A stretch of 64,000 nt of DNA, taken from contig NZ_CALUAA010000001.1 in the NCBI RefSeq assembly GCF_943913915.1, forward strand, positions 62,001-126,000. The letters run 5' to 3'. A program made the translations under genes and the position numbers. Shown piece by piece: positions 9,157 through 17,419 of this stretch. The notes beneath the pieces were generated by a model. That model had not been told where the DNA came from. It did no database searches and saw only the letters and a list, made by a program, of their open reading frames with translations. Position 1 is the stretch's first letter; every line of letters starts with the position of its first letter. Source of the DNA: an uncultured Peptoniphilus sp. (GTDB lineage Bacteria > Bacillota > Clostridia > Tissierellales > Peptoniphilaceae).

Positions 9157-9730
9157 TTTTTTAAAATATTTTATCGGCTTTTTTATCCGTATTATCTATC
9201 CGTTTGAGGTCATCAATATGCCTTCTATTGAAGATAAATCTTACGTACTTGTAGCGAATCATAAGAGCTATTTGGATCCTTTGGTGCTTTCTGTTTTATT
9301 TCCCCGTAAAATTCGTTGGATGGCTAAGAAAGAATTATTCGAGACTCCCGTAATTAAACACATTATGAAAGGTGTCGATGCGATCTCTGTCGATCGGGAC
9401 AGTGGAGATGCCAAGAGCACACTTCAGGCTATGCGCGTCATAAAGGGCGGGGAAGTTTTGGGAATTTTCCCCGAAGGAACCCGAGTCAAGACTGTGGATT
9501 ATAAATCAGCTAAATCCGGTACGGCTCTTTTGGCAGCAAGGACGGGTACTGACGTAATTCCGGTTTATATTGAAGGGGAATACAAACCATTCAGAAAGCG
9601 CCGTTATATTTTTAGAGAGATCATACCATTTGAAAAGAAAAAGCTTACAGAAGTCGAATACGATCAAAAAATGGAATGGATTATGAAAACAATTTATGAA
9701 GGGAGACAAAGTCTTGGAGATCATTCTTAG
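9146..9730 (+). CDS. plsC: 1-acyl-sn-glycerol-3-phosphate acyltransferase
   Basis: Acylates lysophosphatidic acid to phosphatidic acid at the membrane. The HX4D catalytic motif is NHKSYLDPL and the acceptor motif is FPEGTR, in their normal order and spacing. An N-terminal hydrophobic segment (FLKYFIGFFIRIIYPF) anchors it. A start at 9131 is possible, but GGAG at 9135-9138 is seven bases before the ATG at 9146, giving 194 aa. It overlaps the cmk end by 11 bases and the following ispH start. Confidence 0.92.
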   Translation: MFYNFLKYFIGFFIRIIYPFEVINMPSIEDKSYVLVANHKSYLDPLVLSVLFPRKIRWMAKKELFETPVIKHIMKGVDAISVDRDSGDAKSTLQAMRVIKGGEVLGIFPEGTRVKTVDYKSAKSGTALLAARTGTDVIPVYIEGEYKPFRKRRYIFREIIPFEKKKLTEVEYDQKMEWIMKTIYEGRQSLGDHS

Positions 9731-11783
9731 TGATGCATACGGGTTTTGCGGCGGTGTGAAGCGAGCGGTGAATCTGGCTTTTACAACGGCAAAAGAAGAC
9801 GAAAATGTAAAGATGATGGGCGAACTCGTTCACAATGCAGATGTCAATCGCGAGCTTAAAGATCTGGGTGTAGAAGTGATTGAAGAAGAAAACCTTCCAA
9901 TCGGTGCAACGGTTATTACGAGAAGTCACGGAACGACAAAAGAACTTAAGGAAACTCTCGAAAAAAAGGATAATCGCATCATCGATACGACCTGCCCGTT
10001 CGTCTCCAGGATTTATGAGATTGTTCGAGAAAATAACGAAGAGGGAATCCCCGTCGTTATTGTAGGGGAGAAGGAACATCCGGAAATAAAAGGCATCGCC
10101 AGTTACGGTGATTATATTTTTATAGTGAAGGACGTAGGGGAAGTAGAAAATCTTCCACTTCAAGACGAAAAGAAGATTGCGTTGGTTTCACAGACCACAA
10201 ATCCGAAGAAAATCGTCGATAAGGTGGAAGAAAGGCTAAAAGGTGTTTTCACAGGCGAGATTTTAAGGTATAATACCATATGTAAAGCCACAAACGAGCG
10301 TCAGGATGCCTGTCGCATGTTGGCTCAAAATGTGGATTGTATGCTCGTTATAGGTGGTAAGAATAGTGCGAACACAAAAAAGCTCGCTAAAATAGCGGCA
10401 GATCATTGCGATCACGTGTACCATATTCAAACCATAAATCAACTCGATCTACGTCCATTTAAAAAATTTAATAAAATTGGTATTACCGCCGGGGCATCCA
10501 CTCCGGATTCGGTAATCAAGGAGGCTGTTAGTAGAATGGATAACTTAAATAGGGACGAAATGAACAATGAAATGATGGAGGCCATTGAAAACTCTTTCAC
10601 TCGCGTGCGTCGCGGAGAAATTGTCAGTGGTGAGGTTTTGTATGTAACCGATGACGAAGTCATGGTAAACATCGGCTACCGTGCAGACGGAATTATCTCC
10701 AGAGATGAATTGTCCAACGATCCCGATGTTAAACCTGAAGAACTTTTCAACCAAGGTGATGAAATTCAGGTTTACGTCATGAAAATGGACGATGGAGACG
10801 GTAATGTCGTCTTATCCTACAAACGTGTTGAAAACATGAAAGTTTGGGATGAGATGGAAGAAAAATTTGAAAACGATGAACACGTTACAGCGCACGTTAC
10901 CAATGTTGTTAAGGGCGGCTTAACTTGTGATGTCGACGGCTTAAACGGTTTTATTCCCGCATCTCACGCATCGGTTCGTTTCCAAAGAGATTTGAGCAAA
11001 TATGTTGATCAAGATTTGGAATGCGAAATCATTGACTTTGACAAGAGCAGAAGAAAATTCGTACTTTCCCGTAAAAACGTGGAAGCTACTGAAATCGAAG
11101 AAAAACGTAAGGAAGTTTACGCAACCCTCGAAGAAGGTCAATTCATCGAAGGTACCGTTCAAAGACTTACCAACTTCGGTGCTTTTGTTGATGTGGGCGG
11201 TGTAGACGGTTTAATTCACATTTCCGAATTATCCTGGAACCGTGTAAAACATCCGAGCGATGTAGTAAGCCCCGGCGAAAAGGTAAAAGTTTTGGTTCTT
11301 AAGATCGACGAAGAAAAGAACCGTATCGCTTTAGGCTTAAAACAAACGACCCAAAAACCCTGGGATACATTTGTTGAAACTGTACAGGTCGGCGACGATG
11401 TTAAAGGTACTGTCGTTAATATCTTGGATTTCGGTGCGTTCGTACGCCTTGAATCCGGCGTAGACGGCTTACTTCACGTTTCTCAAATCTCCAGACAACA
11501 CGTTGAAAAACCGTCTGACGTTTTAGAAATCGGTCAAGAAATCGATGTTCGTGTCACCGACATTAACTTCGACGACAAAAAAATCTCTCTATCGATGAAG
11601 GCTCTTCAACCGGGCGGCGAAGACGAACCGGCTAATCAAGAAAAGAAGAGAGATAAAAAACCTCGTCGTAAAGACTTTGCTCCTGCAGAAAGCAAACCTG
11701 AAGAAGAAAACTTCTCCATGGCCATCGGTGATTTAATCAATTTTGGCGACTTAGAAGCTGAAGAAAGTCAAGACGAAGAATAA
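9714..11783 (+). CDS. ispH: IspH (HMB-PP reductase) fused to a four-repeat S1 protein
   Basis: The N-terminal domain (about residues 1-285) is 4-hydroxy-3-methylbut-2-enyl diphosphate reductase, last step of the MEP isoprenoid pathway, with the three [4Fe-4S] ligands at C12, C94 and C190 (YGFCGG, DTTCPF, NTICKAT). The rest carries four S1 RNA-binding repeats (about 300-368, 385-450, 472-542, 558-628) and a charged tail. I chose TTG at 9714: GGGAG lies nine bases upstream and MEIILSDAYGFC aligns with classical IspH starts; an ATG at 9696 is in frame but lacks an SD. Such IspH-S1 fusions are known in Clostridia. Codon usage changes at the junction, where a strong internal SD (10518-10524) precedes an in-frame ATG at 10536. 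Confidence 0.95.
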   Translation: MEIILSDAYGFCGGVKRAVNLAFTTAKEDENVKMMGELVHNADVNRELKDLGVEVIEEENLPIGATVITRSHGTTKELKETLEKKDNRIIDTTCPFVSRIYEIVRENNEEGIPVVIVGEKEHPEIKGIASYGDYIFIVKDVGEVENLPLQDEKKIALVSQTTNPKKIVDKVEERLKGVFTGEILRYNTICKATNERQDACRMLAQNVDCMLVIGGKNSANTKKLAKIAADHCDHVYHIQTINQLDLRPFKKFNKIGITAGASTPDSVIKEAVSRMDNLNRDEMNNEMMEAIENSFTRVRRGEIVSGEVLYVTDDEVMVNIGYRADGIISRDELSNDPDVKPEELFNQGDEIQVYVMKMDDGDGNVVLSYKRVENMKVWDEMEEKFENDEHVTAHVTNVVKGGLTCDVDGLNGFIPASHASVRFQRDLSKYVDQDLECEIIDFDKSRRKFVLSRKNVEATEIEEKRKEVYATLEEGQFIEGTVQRLTNFGAFVDVGGVDGLIHISELSWNRVKHPSDVVSPGEKVKVLVLKIDEEKNRIALGLKQTTQKPWDTFVETVQVGDDVKGTVVNILDFGAFVRLESGVDGLLHVSQISRQHVEKPSDVLEIGQEIDVRVTDINFDDKKISLSMKALQPGGEDEPANQEKKRDKKPRRKDFAPAESKPEEENFSMAIGDLINFGDLEAEESQDEE

Positions 11784-11792
11784 ACATGTAAG

Positions 11793-11821
11793 ATGCGCTT
11801 TCTGAGGAGAGCGCATTTTTT
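11793..11821 (+). terminator. Intrinsic terminator after ispH-S1
   Basis: A ten-base-pair stem (11793-11802 with 11807-11816, one T-G wobble) with a TGAG loop is followed by a run of T. It lies ten bases after the ispH-S1 stop and closes the long first operon. Confidence 0.85.
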
Positions 11822-11832
11822 GTAGGTGAACA

Positions 11833-12405
11833 ATGACGAAAGAAGCCATTATACTCGGTATGATGCTGGGCCTTATTTTTTCATGGAAAAATAAGGTTTT
11901 TCTTTCATTACCGACCTTTAAAAATTTAATCATTGCAGGAATCGGCGCACTCGTTTTTATAATAAGCTTAAAGATGGCACCGAGGTTTCCCTCGATCCTA
12001 AAAGTGTTTCCCACCTTACATGGGATGTCTCTTGTAATAATGGGTCTGGGCCTTATACTCGGAAAGCATCCCGGATACCGCATATCCGGAGTCGGCGTAC
12101 TCTTAAACAGTATCGTCGTCTTTTTAAACGGTGGCATGCCTGTGGAGCCTTCATGTCTTATAGAGATAGGCGATGAGCAGGCTCTTTCGCTTATTACAGG
12201 AGGTAAAACACTGACCCATGTTTTAGCGAATGAGGGGACGAAAGTGCGAATTCTCTGTGATCGATTTATTTTTTCCTCACCCATAACCTCGGCACGGGTT
12301 ATGAGTATAGGCGATGGAATTATCGCCGTCGGTATGTTCCTATTTATGGCCGGTGTCGTATCGTATGTTTTTAGGAGGGCCAATCTAAATGAAGTGGATA
12401 AGTGA
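11833..12405 (+). CDS. DUF5317 family membrane protein
   Basis: An integral membrane protein of about 190 aa with an N-terminal hydrophobic helix, two further hydrophobic stretches around residues 35-50 and 60-80, and a C-terminal helix (GIIAVGMFLFMAGVV). The segment NGGMPVEPS and the C-terminal SIGDGIIAVG match what I know of DUF5317 proteins in Clostridia. No catalytic motif is visible and the function is unknown. It begins 11 bases after a terminator with no clear promoter of its own, and overlaps cdaA by 17 bases, so the two are probably co-transcribed. Confidence 0.75.
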   Translation: MTKEAIILGMMLGLIFSWKNKVFLSLPTFKNLIIAGIGALVFIISLKMAPRFPSILKVFPTLHGMSLVIMGLGLILGKHPGYRISGVGVLLNSIVVFLNGGMPVEPSCLIEIGDEQALSLITGGKTLTHVLANEGTKVRILCDRFIFSSPITSARVMSIGDGIIAVGMFLFMAGVVSYVFRRANLNEVDK

Positions 12406-13189
12406 AACCTTTTCCATCCTGCGAATTCAAGATATTATTGATATCGCCATTGTCGCAGTGATTATCTATTGGCTTTTAAAGTTAATTCGCGGGACTCGCG
12501 CCGAGCAACTCAGCAAGGGCATTATCGTCGTATTGGTTCTTACCAAGGTGAGCGAGGTCTTGCAGATCTATATGCTGAATTATCTTTTAAAGAGTATGTT
12601 GACTTGGGGCTTTTTAGGTCTTTTTGTCGTCTTTCAGCCGGAGATCCGGAGAGGTCTCGAATTTATCGGGCGCAACAGTTCTCTGAAAAAAGGACTGATT
12701 TATTCCAGTAAGCGCGACGAATCGACGATTAATGAAATCGTAAGCGGCGTCGCTTCTTTATCGCGGCAAAAAATCGGTGCCCTCATTGTTATTGAGCGCC
12801 AGACGGGCCTTAATGAGATTATTGAAACGGGTACGCCGATTTACGGTGAGCTGTCTTCGGCCCTTCTCATTAATATCTTTATCCCCAACACGCCTCTTCA
12901 CGACGGCGCCGTCATTGTAAACGGTGACCAGATCGTATCGGCAGCCTGTTTCTTACCGTTAACAGAACAAAAAGGCCTATCAAAAGAGTTGGGGACGCGC
13001 CATCGAGCGGCTATCGGCATGAGTGAAAAAAGCGATGCCTTTGCCATTATTGTCAGTGAAGAAACCGGTTCGATCTCCATTGCGGAATACGGGAATATTA
13101 ATCGCCACTTAGATCTACCGACTTTAGAGCAATTGTTGCGCGATATCTACTTCCCTAATAAATCGAAGAATGAGGTGGAAAATGCGTGA
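12389..13189 (+). CDS. cdaA: Diadenylate cyclase CdaA
   Basis: Makes cyclic di-AMP from two ATP at the membrane; c-di-AMP controls potassium and osmolyte uptake and cell wall homeostasis. Three N-terminal hydrophobic helices occur within residues 13-82. The DAC domain follows with the catalytic DGA at 172-174 and RHR at 204-206. Length 266 aa is standard. It overlaps its regulator cdaR by eight bases. In many Firmicutes glmM follows this pair; here guaB does. Confidence 0.97.
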   Translation: MKWISETFSILRIQDIIDIAIVAVIIYWLLKLIRGTRAEQLSKGIIVVLVLTKVSEVLQIYMLNYLLKSMLTWGFLGLFVVFQPEIRRGLEFIGRNSSLKKGLIYSSKRDESTINEIVSGVASLSRQKIGALIVIERQTGLNEIIETGTPIYGELSSALLINIFIPNTPLHDGAVIVNGDQIVSAACFLPLTEQKGLSKELGTRHRAAIGMSEKSDAFAIIVSEETGSISIAEYGNINRHLDLPTLEQLLRDIYFPNKSKNEVENA

Positions 13190-14363
13190 GCGCTATTTAA
13201 ACTTCATAGCAAACAATCGGGATACCATCACAAAGGTCTTTTCATTGGTAATTGCCATTTTATTATGGTATTTCATCATTACGGAAATCGATCCGACGAT
13301 AAAAAAAGATTTTGCCAATGTACAGGTTGAACTCCGCAATCAATCCACCATGCGGGAAGCGGGACTTGAGCTTTTAAAGCATGATGATTACACGACCAGT
13401 ATTGTGATCAGCGGAAAGCGAAGCGCTATACTTGGCTTGAAGGAAGAAGATATTTCCGCCTATGTGGATCTTGAGGATATTCAACCGGGCTCTCAACGAC
13501 TGCCCATTCACTACCGTTTAAGCGACGACAGCTTAACGATTGAGCGCTCCAATCCGAAAGCCATTACCGTATCGGTAGATGAAATCGTAAAAGAAGAGAA
13601 GGAAATAACGGTTAAGAGTAAGGGTAAACCCGGAGATAACTATGTTTTAGATCACGTGAGTGTGAGTCCTGAGAAGGTAGTCATCAGCGGACCTAAGAGA
13701 GATGTAGACAAGGTACAGTCTGTTGTAGGTTATGTGAAGGTGGACGGTGCGAAAGATACGGTAGTGTCTACTGTTGAGCTTTTTCCCATGGATCAAAACA
13801 AGCGTGTCGTATCGAATGTAGATATGTCACCTAACAGTGTCAGTGTTCAGGCAGTTATTTCAAAAGCTGTGAGTGTTCCCATTAATGTAGAGTATACCGG
13901 TGAAAGTGTTGAGGGATTTAAGCGAGAGCGCGCTATTTTAACGCCGACAAGTATTATGATTACAGGAGAAGGTGAACAGATCGATAAAGTGGAGGCTGTC
14001 AAAACCAATCCTGTGGATCCGGGAGAACTTATGGCAGAATACACGATCCCCTTGACTCTTAATCTTCCCGACGGTGTCCACCTCGTCAATCCTGATGAGT
14101 CCATATTTTTACGGTATATGAAAAATGAGACGATTAAACGAAGTCTTGATATTGACCCCAAGACCGTCAATACAGGAGGTAAAACTTTTATCATGCCTGA
14201 TCGCATGACGGTCGAATTTTACGGCGAACAGAATCTGGTGACTTCGATTAATTCCGAAGATTTTACAGTAAGCGTAGACAGTAACGGCTATCTTAAAGTA
14301 AAAAGTCCCAAAGGAATTGAGGTTATTCAAATACTTCCTCGTCGCTTGGATCCCAAATCTTGA
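13182..14363 (+). CDS. cdaR: YbbR-domain protein CdaR, regulator of CdaA
   Basis: A membrane-anchored extracytoplasmic protein that binds and modulates CdaA. One N-terminal transmembrane helix (VFSLVIAILLWYFII, about residues 16-30) is followed by repeated YbbR domains of beta-rich sequence, with the recurring pattern PxxVxVxGP/GE (for example SPEKVVISGPKRDV and TPTSIMITGEGEQI). The ATG at 13182 is preceded by GAGGTGG with good spacing, so I prefer it to the in-frame ATG at 13170. The stop codon overlaps the -35 box of the guaB promoter. Confidence 0.92.
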   Translation: MRERYLNFIANNRDTITKVFSLVIAILLWYFIITEIDPTIKKDFANVQVELRNQSTMREAGLELLKHDDYTTSIVISGKRSAILGLKEEDISAYVDLEDIQPGSQRLPIHYRLSDDSLTIERSNPKAITVSVDEIVKEEKEITVKSKGKPGDNYVLDHVSVSPEKVVISGPKRDVDKVQSVVGYVKVDGAKDTVVSTVELFPMDQNKRVVSNVDMSPNSVSVQAVISKAVSVPINVEYTGESVEGFKRERAILTPTSIMITGEGEQIDKVEAVKTNPVDPGELMAEYTIPLTLNLPDGVHLVNPDESIFLRYMKNETIKRSLDIDPKTVNTGGKTFIMPDRMTVEFYGEQNLVTSINSEDFTVSVDSNGYLKVKSPKGIEVIQILPRRLDPKS

Positions 14364-14388
14364 TTCAACTGCTAAATTTTGCTAAAAT
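14360..14388 (+). promoter_or_regulatory. Sigma-A promoter of guaB
   Basis: TTGATT (14360-14365), a 17-base spacer and TAAAAT (14383-14388). The -35 box overlaps the cdaR stop codon. An ideal AAGGAGGT SD follows at 14415-14422. Confidence 0.75.
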
Positions 14389-14426
14389 AACCTTTATCTT
14401 AAAATGAGGAGTGCAAGGAGGTACTG

Positions 14427-15884
14427 ATGAAATTTTTAGGAGACGGTTTAACATTCGATGATATCCTGCTGATGCCGGGTTATTCAGAAGTTTTACCGAA
14501 TGAAGTAAGTTTAAAAACAAAAATCACCAATCAAATCGAATTAAACATTCCGCTTATGAGTGCAGGAATGGATACGGTTACGGAATCACAAATGGCCATT
14601 GCGATGGCACGTGAAGGTGGCATCGGTATTATCCACAAGAGCATGCCCTTGGAGGATCAAGTTAAGGAAGTGGACCGCGTAAAGAGAAGTGAACACGGCG
14701 TTATCACTGATCCCTTCTCTCTTTCCAAGGATCATGTCATCAAAGATGCGACTGATCTTATGAAGCACTATCGTATCAGCGGGGTACCCATCGTAGATGA
14801 TAAAGGTATTTTAGAAGGTATCATTACCAACCGTGACATTCGCTTTGAAGATGACCTTTCTAAAAAGATTGCCGACGTCATGACCTGCGAAAACCTGGTA
14901 ACCGGTCATGAAGGTATTTCCATGGACGATGCTCTTAAGATCATGAAGGAATACAAAATTGAAAAACTTCCTTTAATCGATGATAACCACTATCTTAAAG
15001 GTTTAATTACGATTAAGGATATCGAAAAAGCCATTCAATATCCGAATTCTGCAAGAGATGCAGGCGGCAGACTCTTAGTCGGTGCCGCCATCGGTGTCAC
15101 CCACGACGTATACGACCGCGTAGAAGCTCTGGTAGCGGCCGGGACGGACCTTTTCGTCATCGACACCGCTCACGGTCAATCAGCCGGGGTTTTAAAGACC
15201 ATTCGTGAAATTAAAAAAACCTTCCCGGATCTACAGCTTGTAGCAGGTAATGTGGCAACCTATCAAGGTACCTTGGATCTTATCGACGCCGGCGCAGACT
15301 GTGTTAAAGTCGGTATCGGGCCCGGTTCTATTTGTACGACACGTGTCGTAACGGGTATCGGTGTACCTCAAGTAACCGCTATTCTAAATTGCTCCAAAGC
15401 CGGACAGGAAAAAGGCATTCCTATCATCGGCGACGGCGGTATCAAATATTCAGGCGATGTTACAAAGGCCATTGCCGCAGGCTCTGACGTGGTTATGATG
15501 GGCTCTATGTTTGCCGGTACCGACGAAAGTCCGGGAGAAGAGATCTATGTCGAAGGACGTCGCTTCAAAACCTATCGCGGCATGGGCTCTTTAGGCGCTA
15601 TGAGCAGCGGCTCCAGCGACCGTTACTTCCAATCGGAAACTAAAAAATACGTTCCTGAAGGTGTGGAAGGTCGTATTCCTTACAAGGGAAAAGTCGGCGA
15701 CGTCGTATACCAACTTGTAGGCGGTTTAAAAAGCGGTATGGGTTATGTCGGCGCTAAAGATATTCATGAACTTAAGACGAACACAGAGTACATGAAAATC
15801 ACACCGGCAACTTTACAGGAAAACCATCCTCACAACATTACAATTACACGCGAAAGTCCGAACTACATCGGTTCTCGCAAATAG
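14427..15884 (+). CDS. guaB: Inosine-5'-monophosphate dehydrogenase
   Basis: Oxidises IMP to XMP with NAD+, the committed step to guanine nucleotides. The catalytic loop GPGSICTTRVVTG places the active-site cysteine at residue 303. Two CBS domains (about residues 95-150 and 155-210) are inserted in the TIM barrel, and the flap region ends with the mobile EGRIPYKGKV segment. Length 485 aa is standard. It has its own consensus promoter and a terminator, so it is a single-gene transcription unit. Confidence 0.98.
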   Translation: MKFLGDGLTFDDILLMPGYSEVLPNEVSLKTKITNQIELNIPLMSAGMDTVTESQMAIAMAREGGIGIIHKSMPLEDQVKEVDRVKRSEHGVITDPFSLSKDHVIKDATDLMKHYRISGVPIVDDKGILEGIITNRDIRFEDDLSKKIADVMTCENLVTGHEGISMDDALKIMKEYKIEKLPLIDDNHYLKGLITIKDIEKAIQYPNSARDAGGRLLVGAAIGVTHDVYDRVEALVAAGTDLFVIDTAHGQSAGVLKTIREIKKTFPDLQLVAGNVATYQGTLDLIDAGADCVKVGIGPGSICTTRVVTGIGVPQVTAILNCSKAGQEKGIPIIGDGGIKYSGDVTKAIAAGSDVVMMGSMFAGTDESPGEEIYVEGRRFKTYRGMGSLGAMSSGSSDRYFQSETKKYVPEGVEGRIPYKGKVGDVVYQLVGGLKSGMGYVGAKDIHELKTNTEYMKITPATLQENHPHNITITRESPNYIGSRK

Positions 15885-15895
15885 AAACAAAAATT

Positions 15896-15928
15896 GCCGC
15901 TCCCGTGGAAACACAGGGGCGGCTTTTT
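15896..15928. terminator. Terminator after guaB, probably bidirectional
   Basis: A 12-position stem (15896-15907 with 15912-15923, one mismatch and one wobble) closes a GAAA loop and is followed by TTTTT. An A-rich tract on the other side lets it also end the convergent - strand permease gene that stops at 15933. Confidence 0.85.
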
Positions 15929-15932
15929 CTGT

Positions 15933-16655
15933 TTACTCGTACTTTAAACTTCTTTCGGCGAAATCGTAAGCAAGAATGCTTTCAGCGATAGCAAATCCAA
16001 GGACGACGAGAGAATCCTGAATAGTAAATCGGGCGAAGTGATTCATTTCATAGGCCAAGGTGTTTAGAGCAAAGGCCTTTTCGATCACAGGAATGATCTG
16101 TTGAGCGCAGGCCATAAATCCCGCTACGGTCACGGCCACAGAGACCAGGGTAGCGGCACCTAGGGATTTCATAGAAATACTTAATGCGGAAAATACGAAA
16201 ATAGCGGGAATCGCAAGAAGAATACTTGCAAGAAAGTAGTAGAGATAAAGGGAAAAATCAATGGAACCGAAGCCACAAATGAATCGGCCGGCCAAGAAAA
16301 AGCAGGAAAAGAAGAAAACTTGGGCGATGACGATAAGGAGAAGTGTCAAAAAGCATTTCGCAAAAATAAATTGGCTGTGTTTTGAACTGCTGAGTCGAAT
16401 AAAGTTTAATCCCGCTTTATGCTCTACCTGCCACAACAGTGCGACGATGATGGCGATAAGGGGAACGTAGAAGAAAGAGAAGTAGAAGAGGGAAATCTGA
16501 GTAAACAAGCTTTCCCACTCATGGGTGAGCATGGTGCGATTGCTCATGTAGTTAAAGGTACCGAAACTGGTTGCCAATAATGGCACGACGAGAATGGCCA
16601 AGAGAAGGGGCAGCCATCTTATTTTCTTGACTTCCAATGTAAAAACAGAAAACAT
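15933..16655 (-). CDS. ABC transporter permease, LanG/CprC-like
   Basis: A 240 aa integral membrane protein with about six hydrophobic segments and no soluble domain, of the ABC-2 lantibiotic-immunity permease type. A short cytoplasmic start (MFSVFTLEVKKIRW) leads into the first helix. After helix 2 comes WQVEHKAGLNFIRLSSSKHS, a family-typical segment before helix 3. It is the last gene of a three-gene - strand operon, eight bases after the preceding permease. By analogy with LanFEG and C. difficile CprABC, the likely role is removal of cationic or lantibiotic peptides from the membrane; this is inference. Confidence 0.78.
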   Translation of the reverse strand: MFSVFTLEVKKIRWLPLLLAILVVPLLATSFGTFNYMSNRTMLTHEWESLFTQISLFYFSFFYVPLIAIIVALLWQVEHKAGLNFIRLSSSKHSQFIFAKCFLTLLLIVIAQVFFFSCFFLAGRFICGFGSIDFSLYLYYFLASILLAIPAIFVFSALSISMKSLGAATLVSVAVTVAGFMACAQQIIPVIEKAFALNTLAYEMNHFARFTIQDSLVVLGFAIAESILAYDFAERSLKYE

Positions 16656-16663
16656 AGTGCCTC

Positions 16664-17419
16664 CTAAATGGTTTTGTCAGGGGGGATGCGCGTGTATCTT
16701 TTTATGATGAATAAGCAGATTAATAAACCTGCGACAGAAACGGCGAGGCTTAACCAAGGAACGGGGTTTATCACGCGGTCAAATCCTTCGCTTCCCTTGA
16801 CATAGGAAATAGTTAAGAGAGAGATAATCCAAGAGAAGGGATTGATGAAGGTTAGCGTGCGAGAGGTTAACATAGTAAGGATGCCTGAAAGAGCTCCCGC
16901 CATGGAAAAGAAGAGGGTGAAGTAAGGGCTCTTGGATCGCGCATCCAAAATTAGAAAGAGGGCGACAAAGGCCGAGATGATGAGCCATTGGCTGAAAAAT
17001 ATCACGGCAACACGCGCACTCGCCACTTGCGACAAATGGAAAGAACTCGACCTGGCGGCCATATTAAGAATCGATACCCACTCCACCAATTGTAGAATGA
17101 ATAGGCGCAGGCTGAGCCACGACCATTTTCTGAAAAGAAGCTTCGACGGTTCCACGCCCAACATTTCCTGAAGCTGAAACATATTATTCTTCTCTTCGAT
17201 CTCCACGACTTTTTTCACTAAAGCGGAAAGAAGTATCGGGTTAAAGATCAGCTGAATTAAGAAGTAAGCATCTAAAAGAGAGAAGAGCGGATAGATGTCT
17301 TTAACAAAAGAACGTTCAAATGCAACGACTCCTATGACAATGATGTGAACACATAACATGAGAAAAAGAAGAACGTAGAGGCCAAGACCTTTGTATTTTC
17401 TCGATTCTACATTAATCAA
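16664..17419 (-). CDS. ABC transporter permease, LanE/CprB-like
   Basis: A second ABC-2 permease of about 251 aa with six hydrophobic segments. The segment VEIEEKNNMFQLQEMLGVEPSK after helix 2 parallels VEHKAGLNFIRLSS in the neighbouring permease, so the two are distant paralogues. The start is uncertain. The ATG at 17428 directly abuts its GGGAG with no spacing, whereas an in-frame TTG at 17419 lies nine bases from the same SD, so I prefer TTG. The upstream in-frame extension to 17524 would overlap the ATPase gene by over 100 bases and is unlikely. Confidence 0.75.
   Translation of the reverse strand: MINVESRKYKGLGLYVLLFLMLCVHIIVIGVVAFERSFVKDIYPLFSLLDAYFLIQLIFNPILLSALVKKVVEIEEKNNMFQLQEMLGVEPSKLLFRKWSWLSLRLFILQLVEWVSILNMAARSSSFHLSQVASARVAVIFFSQWLIISAFVALFLILDARSKSPYFTLFFSMAGALSGILTMLTSRTLTFINPFSWIISLLTISYVKGSEGFDRVINPVPWLSLAVSVAGLLICLFIIKRYTRIPPDKTI

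Noticed and set aside
9681..10163. A 160-codon open frame on the - strand inside plsC and ispH
   Set aside because: Fully antisense to conserved catalytic regions of IspH; no SD and no family resemblance.
11751..12383. A 210-codon open frame on the - strand opposite the DUF5317 gene
   Set aside because: It is antisense to a gene with a good membrane-protein pattern and coupling to cdaA, has no SD, crosses the terminator at 11793, and its translation shows no recognisable domain.
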